This document shows positions 57,260 to 64,000 of a stretch of DNA of 64,000 nt, one piece after another. How positions within the stretch are numbered: position 1 is the stretch's first letter; every line of letters begins with the position of its first letter. The notes below the pieces were generated by a model. That model was not told where the DNA came from and made no database searches. It was given only the letters and a program-made list of their open reading frames with translations. The DNA is from Sesamum alatum (taxonomy: Eukaryota > Streptophyta > Magnoliopsida > Lamiales > Pedaliaceae). Location of the stretch: NCBI GenBank assembly GCA_034509735.1, contig JACGWO010000010.1, forward strand, positions 9,809,193-9,873,192, read 5' to 3'. A program made the translations under genes and the position numbers.

Positions 57260-57272
57260 TGATATCAGAGTC
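57260..57272 (+). promoter_or_regulatory. Element C primer binding site
   Basis: TGATATCAGAGTC follows the LTR end CCAACA after one base. It differs by one base from the usual copia TGGTATCAGAG. Confidence 0.75.
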
Positions 57273-59384
57273 ACTATGGCTTAGTCTCGCTAAAACTGTC
57301 TGCTTGATTGTGAATGTTTTTATGCTCGAATTTTTGGAAATTTCATTTTAATTATGAACGCATGGAATTTTCTTTGATCGTTTCACCATATTTAGATCTG
57401 GAAGTGGATATTATGTGGTTAAAATTTGGTGAAAATTAGATGAGTGGTTTCTGAGAAAAATCAAACCCTAGTTTTCAAATCTATTATTCTTTGAGCAGAA
57501 AATTGGACCTGATATGTATTTATTATCAAAATACCTTTATGATATATTGTAGAACATGAAAATAGGTTCAAAACGGTGTATGAGTCATCGAAAATGGATT
57601 CGATATGAATGTTTCAAGTTTTTGCCGAACAATTATACAATCGTCGGAATTGGCCGGCGAGGTCGCTGAAAACGTGTAATCGGTGCAAGAGAGAGGTGGC
57701 TGAGTTAGCACTGACCGTGCGCCAACTAGGTGCGCTGATTGTGCGTTAACTACGCCGCGCCAATTGGGTGAGGGTCCCACACGCCAATTAGGTGCGGGTC
57801 CCACGCGCCTATTGGTGCGCAGTCAGCGTCTCACTGGCGCCACTAGGTGCACTCAAGCTAGCACATAGCTAGGTGCTGAGCCACGGCTGGCTCATGGCTA
57901 AGGTTTGGTTTGGCTGCAATTTTTTTTTCCAATTTTTAGAAAATTTATTTTTTAGTGCAAAAAAAAAGAGGGAATTTTTTTTTCTGAAAACTTGTATTTC
58001 ATGGGGTGAACTTTTTGGGTGGTTCAAAATTTATTTTTTATTTTTTTCAAGTCTAAGTTTTTTATTTTCTCCATTTAAAATGCGGAATCCCCATATAATT
58101 TGTGATATGGTGGTAATTAATGCGGAATCCCCAATTTTTTAGATTTGTTGTACACCTTTGATAATGTAATTATTTTAGAATAATGTAGTAAGCCTTATAT
58201 CAATGTAATTATATTTCTGTTTTTGAAAAATGTATTTCTTAGGCCATTTTTTGGGGAGGCCATGTATTATTTTTTGGGGGGATATGTTTCGCTATTTACC
58301 ATCATAGGACCGAATTATCTCAACATGATGCACTAAATGTTAGTGTAGCGCATGCGACGCTATTTATATTTTTGTTTTATTCATATTGCGTATGACATGC
58401 ATGTAGCATTTAAATGGACATAGCGTTATTTTATTCATGATCAGTTTATAGTTTATATGACTTTTACTCAATGGGAGATGATTACTGGCCGAGTTGCAAA
58501 CTTTTTGATTTCGTTGGATATAAAGAAATAATAAATAACTTACTTTGATTTAGAATAAAAATATAAGAGCACTACTATATTTTTTGCGCAAATATAGAGA
58601 TCTTAAATTGTCTCACCATTTTATTTAAGTCAATTAAGTGTGTAGATGAAAAATTGCCAAAAAGTATCGCGACTTAGACGCTGAAATAAATAGTGGATCA
58701 AAGAGCACATTTGCGCTTTTATTAGTTAAGTTGCAAACTAAATTAAAGAGTTGTTAAGCTCTATTCTTGAACATAAGCTCACCCATCCTTAAGTTGTTAA
58801 TTGAGCTGACTTATGGATATTTATGTGTTTAAGTAAAGAAATCGCCAAACTTGGGATTTATTTTAGAGTTGAAACACAAAATTGATGCATTTGTTGCTCA
58901 TGTAGAACCAACTAAAGTGTTGTTGGGTCAAACAAAAAGTATCATAATAAGTGCGCGAGTCAAAAATTTGATCTATGAGGTGATAATCATATAACTCTTG
59001 TATCGGCAAGTGGCACTAACAAAGGTCAAAGTGCTATGAGGAAAATTGGTGACTTCGCTCGTAATGAAACTGAGAGGAAGTTTTGACTAAGTAAATGCTA
59101 TTAATTTTGCATTCTCCAAATGTTCTCCTTAGATGGATGGTAGATGTGGTAGGACCTAGCACATAATTGAGGATTGAACAAAATGACTATTATCGGTGTT
59201 GTGCGCTAATACAGAAAATTATTGCAAGCGCACAAGAGGAGACATTTTGGAAGTGTCACCCCATGCTTATTAATTGATATGAGATCTACTCTTTAAGGGT
59301 CATGTAAAAAGCAATGGAGCTACTCCAAAGAGTTGTGCAAAAAACACTACTTACCGATATAGTCTAATCAAGCTAAGAACACCC
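57273..59384 (+). other. Element C internal region, no ORF seen
   Basis: Downstream of the primer binding site no gag or pol motif is recognised on either strand. At about 57720-57860 short GC-rich units (CGCCAATTAGGTGCGGGTCC and variants) recur three or four times. From about 57900 the sequence is AT-rich with poly-T tracts. It could be the leader of a non-autonomous copia element or unrelated DNA. Confidence 0.4.
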
Positions 59385-59407
59385 TTAGGGTGTGTTTACT
59401 ACATTGG

Positions 59408-59431
59408 ATTAGCCTAGATATCTAGGCTAAT
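59408..59431. repeat. Perfect 24-bp palindrome next to the Harbinger terminal repeat
   Basis: A perfect palindrome centred on GATATC, with arms ATTAGCCTA and TAGGCTAAT, 20 bp inside the transposon end. Subterminal repeats in such elements can be transposase binding sites; that role is inferred. Confidence 0.9.
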
Positions 59432-60347
59432 ATAGTCTTGTCAATTGTTTACTATTAATATGGCAAACCCGCTACAAATGCTTACGGCCCGCTATTGCAC
59501 CCCACAAAACGCTAGACTTTAAACTTGGATTTAAGGCACATAGTACCAATTTGTGGATCCCACCCCTATCCATACTAATTTTTCTGACCAAATTTGCCCC
59601 TAAATTGAGCTTATGAAATATCATGTTTGCCCTCAAAATTTTATGAAACTACGTGCCTGAATTAATTGAAATGTCAGATGAAGATGGCATTTATTGCTTG
59701 CAATTTGAACTCTACTTCTTCTCCTAGACTCTACCCAAAGTCCTTCTTTTCACATCGACAGGGGAAGCAGAATCTCCTACCGCACATGAAGGTGTAGAAA
59801 CCCGTGCATTGCAATTTCTTCCTCTACCTACCAAGCTCTTACTTGTATGTGCTAATGAGCTTGTTACCCTTTTGTTTGACTTTTAGGATTGTGGTTCGTC
59901 TCGTGCTAAAGGGTTTGGGGCCATATACCTTACATTCTGATCGACGAGCTGTGGGCAGGTAATGCTGTTAATTTACTTTGCTTTCTTGTTTGTTTATGGG
60001 ATTCGCTATGAGGCTTCTTTTGTGATATGCTTATGCAATTTGACCATCCGTTTCTATGGTGTTGTGGTGAGTTTTGCTTTCCTGTCAACACATCTACATA
60101 GCTTAAAATGCCCTAAACATATCAGGCCAGATTTTTCGAACATTTTTCTAGTTTCTACTAAAGAATACCAAAATTAACAATGGTTTATAATTTCTATGAC
60201 ATATTATTTGTTGTGGGGGATTATAACCCGTTATACATGTTCTTCGGCATTCTATTGTCTACTTTATTTTTGGATACCCGTTTAGGAATACGAAGTAAAT
60301 GAACCAAGCTTATATCTAGCTATGAATTAGCATCTGTGTTTGTATAG

Positions 60348-61645
60348 ATGGCGAGACTACGCAGAGTCTGTGTTCTGATTGTCGTCCAACAGATACTGTT
60401 TGACGTTGTTGTCGCTCTAGCATTGTTTGTGTATGTCTTGGCTTATCTGAAAGCAGAACCCTTTCAGAAAGATGCATTAGGGTACGCCGGTACACAATTA
60501 ACTGTAGAGTCCCGTGCCAGTTAGACACCTTAGTAGGTTGGTTTCGTTCAACGATGTTACGTGTCTTAGGAACCCTTGTATGGACTGTAACACGTTTGGG
60601 CATCTGTGGTATTTGCTAGAACATTCTGGGGGCCTATCATGACATCAAATTTGTTACGATACCAGAACAAGTTGCTATGTTCCTTAGCATAATATCCCAT
60701 CATAAAAAAAACAATTGTGTAGTCCAGCATGACTTCCTGAGGTCCGGCCGTACAGTAAGCAAGCACTTTCATGCTGTGTTGAACACGGTCATTACATTGC
60801 ATCAAACCTTCATTGCACGTCCAACACCTGTAGCGGCAAACAGCAACGACACGCGGCAGAAATGGTTTAAGATAAGTCCTATAACGCAATGCTTGGATGT
60901 TTATATACTCACTCATATTTGTGTGTTAACTAGTTTTCGCACATTTATGGTTTATATGCGATGGATGCAAGGATATCTTGGTGCATTAGACGAAACCTTC
61001 ATCAATGTGCGTGTCGCTGAACAAGATAAGGGTTGCTATCGAACTAGGAAAGGGCATATAGTTGTCAATGTGCTCGGCGTTTGTAATCCAAATATGCAAT
61101 TCATTTATATTTTTACCGGCTGGAAAGGGAGTGCTGCAAACAGTCGTGTCCTACGAGATGCGGTCACCAGGCTCAACGGCTTGCGAGTCCCCAATGGTAA
61201 ATGATTTTTATTTGGTTCACCAATTGTGGAGCATTTGACTTCAATTTCTATTCCTTAATAACACGTTGAGAACGATCGTGTTAGTATAAAATATTAACAC
61301 TTACATGTTGCAGGGAATTATTAGTTGTGTAATAATGGTTACTCTAACGCTGATGGCTTCTTGACACCTTACAGAGGTGTGCGTTATCACCTGCGTGAGT
61401 GGGATCGTGGCACGTCTGGCCCCCAAAACCTCGAGGAACCGCTTAATTTGAGGCACTCATCCACTGGGAATGTAACTGAGAGAACCTTCGTACTCTTGAA
61501 AGTCCGATGGGGTATTTTGAGAAGCCCATTGTTTTATCCAGTTAAAATTCAAAACAGGATTATACTCGCTTGTTGTTTGCTGCATAACTTCATCCGTTTT
61601 GAGATGCCCAATGATCCCTTTGAGCATGAGATTCTAGATGCGTGA
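60348..61645 (+). pseudogene. PIF/Harbinger transposase (HARBI1-like DDE nuclease), decayed
   Basis: Plant Harbinger transposase is read in pieces from ATG 60348 (MARLRRVCVLIVV). Blocks: RPTPVAANSNDTRQKWFK, YLGALDETFINVRVAEQDKG (first catalytic Asp at 60989-60991), GCYRTRKGHIVVNVLGVC, GSAANSRVLRDAVTRLNGLR; after an intron (61197-61313, GT-AG) CNNGYSNADGFLTPYRGVRY and NLRHSSTGNVTERTFVLLKV (catalytic Glu). The second catalytic Asp, usually in C-D-N-G-Y, is Asn (AAT, 61331-61333), and TAG at 61322-61324 ends the exon early. A further insertion between KWFK and YLGALD looks like an unspliced intron with ATAAGT instead of GTAAGT. Stops near 60525 and frameshifts confirm a pseudogene. It would cut and join transposon ends with the SANT partner. 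Confidence 0.88.
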
Positions 61646-62127
61646 ATTGTTAATGCTGACCATAGCGTAGATGTTGTTTCGAGAATAGACCCTAACCCAG
61701 CTTGGTCCTCCTAGAGAGATGAGTTAGCTACGTCAATGTACATTAAATGGCAGCAACGTGGCTCATAACAGGGATTTTTTTCTTTGTGGTTTAAGCACCT
61801 GTTATGGAAAACATTACCGTTGAAGTTGGTTGTTTTGATTGCTTTGTCGTGTAATCTAAAATTGCAACGCCAGATATGCCTATGTGTTGCAGTTATTTTT
61901 TTTTTTTTTTTATGATATTCACACTTTGTGCACACTATAATGATAAGTACAAAAGCTAGTCTATGTGCATCGGTTGTGTTTTCTTCCTGTTCGTGCATAT
62001 TATTTGTGTAGACTCCACCAAGATAGCTCTTTGGAATAATAATGTAGCTTTGATCCGTAACTAATACATATTTGTGTTTGTAGGTTAGTTTCTGTCGGAC
62101 TGGTTTTGTGGTTCGAGTTGAGGCATA
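61646..62127. other. Spacer between the two Harbinger ORFs
   Basis: Intergenic region of the transposon, with a T run at about 61897-61911. No gene or clear promoter is recognised. Confidence 0.5.
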
Positions 62128-63187
62128 ATGAATGGCCCTGATGATGAAGGAAGTAGCTGATACCGTCGGCGACCTTCAAATATAGAGAAATGAGCATCAA
62201 GGCGTACGTGGTCGGGACGTGAGGAAGATGCGCTCATCAATGTGATTGAAGAGTATTGTAGCTAGCGGGTGGAAGTGTGATAACGACATCTGCAATGGAT
62301 ATCTTGGCCACTTGGAAGCATATTTAGCATGTGCAGTTCCCAATTGTGATCTCAAGGTAAAGCCACATATCATGTCAAAGATTCAGGTGTGGAAAAGACA
62401 ATATTCTACTCGTATTGGGATGCTATCGAAAAGTGGATTCGCTGGGATGAGGGCAAATGCATGGCGACGGTGGATGAGAAAGATAAGGACGTTTGGGACA
62501 CCTACGTAAAGGTACTTATCCATGCTCTTTTGTCTGTGCCTTATGGTACACTATTAGGAATCTGCATAATGGATACCTATTCCAAATGAGGACGACTTAA
62601 CTTTAATTCCCCCTAACCATTTGTAGATTGATCCAAATGCAAATACAATACGTTATAAGGGATTCCCACACTTTTCGGCCTGGAGAGAGATATTCGGCAA
62701 GGATCGTGCCAACGGTGAGAGGGGGACGGATTATCATCGAGAGGAGACGGACATACATCAGCCTGCTATTGAGCAGAATGAGGATTGTCATGCCCCTACT
62801 GCGGAATGGAATCCAGAGCCTGATTTTGATGGACTTGATGATGAGATGCCCTTTTCGTATAATATGACTGTCGATCCCACTGGAAATTCGTCAAGTGCAA
62901 CCAAACGCACTGGTGGCTCATCTAGGAAGCGAAGGGTGGAGGACCCACTGAGTGAGCTCCCGTCATTAGAAAACATGGTCTCTACATTCTGTGATTCTGC
63001 AAACATGCGAATGGGGAAGCTAGCCATGGTACTGAAGGTTGAATTCGGGGATCGAGATGTGCGTGCTAGGATACTAGCTACTGTGCGCCAACTAATAGGA
63101 TTTGATGAAAACGAGCAACTCGTTATTATTACCAGACTGGTTAACTGTCCAAATGACATGGAGTTTTTCTTCTCATTGCCGCAATAG
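62128..63187 (+). pseudogene. Harbinger Myb/SANT-like DNA-binding ORF
   Basis: The second Harbinger gene, whose product typically binds transposon ends and helps import the transposase. Likely start ATG at 62128 (MNGPDDEGSS). Domain blocks: RTWSGREEDALINVIEEYC (with a stop after the Ser), KSIVASGWKCDNDICNGYLG, HLEAYLACAVPNCDLK, then WDEGKCMATVDEKDKDVWDT in another frame (frameshift near 62440). An intron at 62512-62626 (GT-AG) leads to IDPNANTIRYKGFPHFSAWR and an unbroken tail to the stop at 63187 ending DMEFFFSLPQ. Tail blocks match the usual C-terminal region (MVSTFCDSANMRMGKL). At least two lesions make it non-coding today. Confidence 0.82.
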
Positions 63188-64000
63188 TCAAGGGAGAAAT
63201 GGGTCCGACTGATGCTCGATGGATGAATTTGAGCGAATGTTTAGTCTCAATTTGTTTTGATCAGCCAAACACATGTGTATGGCTGCGGAAGTAAAACTGT
63301 TTTATTTTGACTTTGTTTGTGTGACATTCCTATATGTAAAACTATGTTTATATATTTGCATAGCTATTTTGAATGCGTTTATCTACAATGCCAACAAACA
63401 TAGCCAGTTATACCACCTTTGCTACTAACCAAAGAGAAATCAAAATAGCGGCATAGCATCTATCAACAAAATTAGCCATAACATCCCAGTTCATATAAAA
63501 ATGTCCTTAACAAAACAAATGAAAACTACAGAAGATATGTCCATAATATAACTTCAACATAGCCATAACATATACCTTGCATTGACATAAACTGACTAAA
63601 TTAATGGTTAAATATCCACCCATTTCATAAAAATAATAAACATATCCATAACTTCAACTGACAGTGCAAAAAACAAAATACGCCAAAAAACACTTCATCC
63701 TCACTGATTTTGTCCACAAACAAAAACCACCATCCATCTATCCGCCCAAAAAAACCAAATACGGTCGGCTCATTTGTTTATCCACCAGCAAAATGACAAC
63801 CACCCACTCCTCGCCGTTACTAATCATTATCCTTCCCATCGGAGTCAAGGTCCACCACCTCTGGCTGATTCCCCTTGTATGGTTTATACCCAAAAAAACT
63901 GGAAGTCTTCATTGTCATTGATTAGACCATTACGTGCTGGAACTCCATGACAAGCCCATAAGGGGGATTTCTATTCCTCGCATAGTTGTCCACATTATCG
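63188..64000. other. Window-end region, unassigned
   Basis: AT-rich sequence after the SANT ORF with no recognised gene on either strand. It may be the 3' part of the Harbinger element. A plus-strand 85-codon frame at 63664-63921 is not supported by any motif. Confidence 0.4.

Larger units (their letters stand above)
59388..64000 (+). mobile_element. PIF/Harbinger transposon, left part
   Basis: The left end GGGTGTGTTTACTAC follows TTA (59385-59387), the target duplication of this superfamily. The element then carries a transposase and a Myb/SANT-like ORF on the plus strand, the two-gene content of autonomous PIF/Harbinger elements. No right terminal repeat (…AACACACCC) was found before the window end, so the element either runs on or has lost that end. 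Both ORFs are broken. Confidence 0.75.

Noticed and set aside
1..64000. tRNA, rRNA and CRISPR-type repeats
   Set aside because: None was seen by eye; the tRNA-like words found are primer binding sites complementary to tRNA ends.

Overview
The window is plant nuclear DNA, most likely from a eudicot. It holds one recognisable host gene set in about 54 kb of nested, mostly decayed transposable elements. The plant assignment rests on an intact nine-exon 20S proteasome alpha subunit gene whose protein matches the plant PAA type, and on plant-typical Ty1/copia and Ty3/gypsy retrotransposons, MITEs, a LINE and a PIF/Harbinger element. No bacterial operons, rRNA genes, tRNA genes or CRISPR arrays were seen. 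The exact species cannot be read from the sequence.

Layout, left to right. (1) 1-4403: a minus-strand Athila-like gypsy element with one LTR, a tRNA-Asp-type primer binding site, gag remnants and a 164-codon ORF that joins gag/protease to the integrase C terminus, so reverse transcriptase and the integrase core are gone. (2) 4404-5722: AT-rich DNA with an LTR-like promoter fragment. (3) 5723-23722: an 18-kb minus-strand Tat-type gypsy element (element A) with both LTRs, a primer binding site, gag, protease, RT, RNase H, a second archaeal-type RNase H, integrase, and an extra ORF on the opposite strand. A 3'-truncated copia element (Copia-1, about 8236-15110) splits that antisense ORF, and a hAT-like MITE (16266-16904) lies beside it. 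(4) 23723-26234: AT-rich spacer with MITEs. (5) 26235-35537: the proteasome subunit gene on the minus strand, 246 codons, with a 499-bp Mutator-type foldback MITE in intron 6. (6) 35538-36880: its promoter with TGGGC boxes, then spacer with another MITE. (7) About 37070-41620: a 3'-truncated second Tat-like gypsy element (element B). (8) 41621-42942: simple repeats and an old copia LTR. (9) 42943-53112: a 10.2-kb copia element (Copia-2) with two 2.2-kb LTRs and a perfect 5-bp target duplication, but broken ORFs. (10) 53118-55140: unassigned spacer and a 5'-truncated LINE. (11) 55175-59384: a plus-strand copia LTR (element C) with a gypsy-type LTR inserted in it, then internal sequence with no ORF. 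(12) 59388-64000: the left part of a PIF/Harbinger element with decayed transposase and Myb/SANT-like ORFs; its right end is outside the window.

Only the proteasome gene looks functional as host DNA: all splice junctions are GT-AG, exon phases are consistent and there is no in-frame stop. The transposon genes mostly carry stops, frameshifts or lost catalytic residues. The most interesting points are the antisense extra ORF of element A, a family of long-TIR foldback MITEs with 9-bp target duplications (one inside the housekeeping gene), perfect palindromes repeated in the Athila-like element, a 24-bp palindrome beside the Harbinger terminal repeat, and GC-rich islands of different length in the leaders of the two copia relatives.
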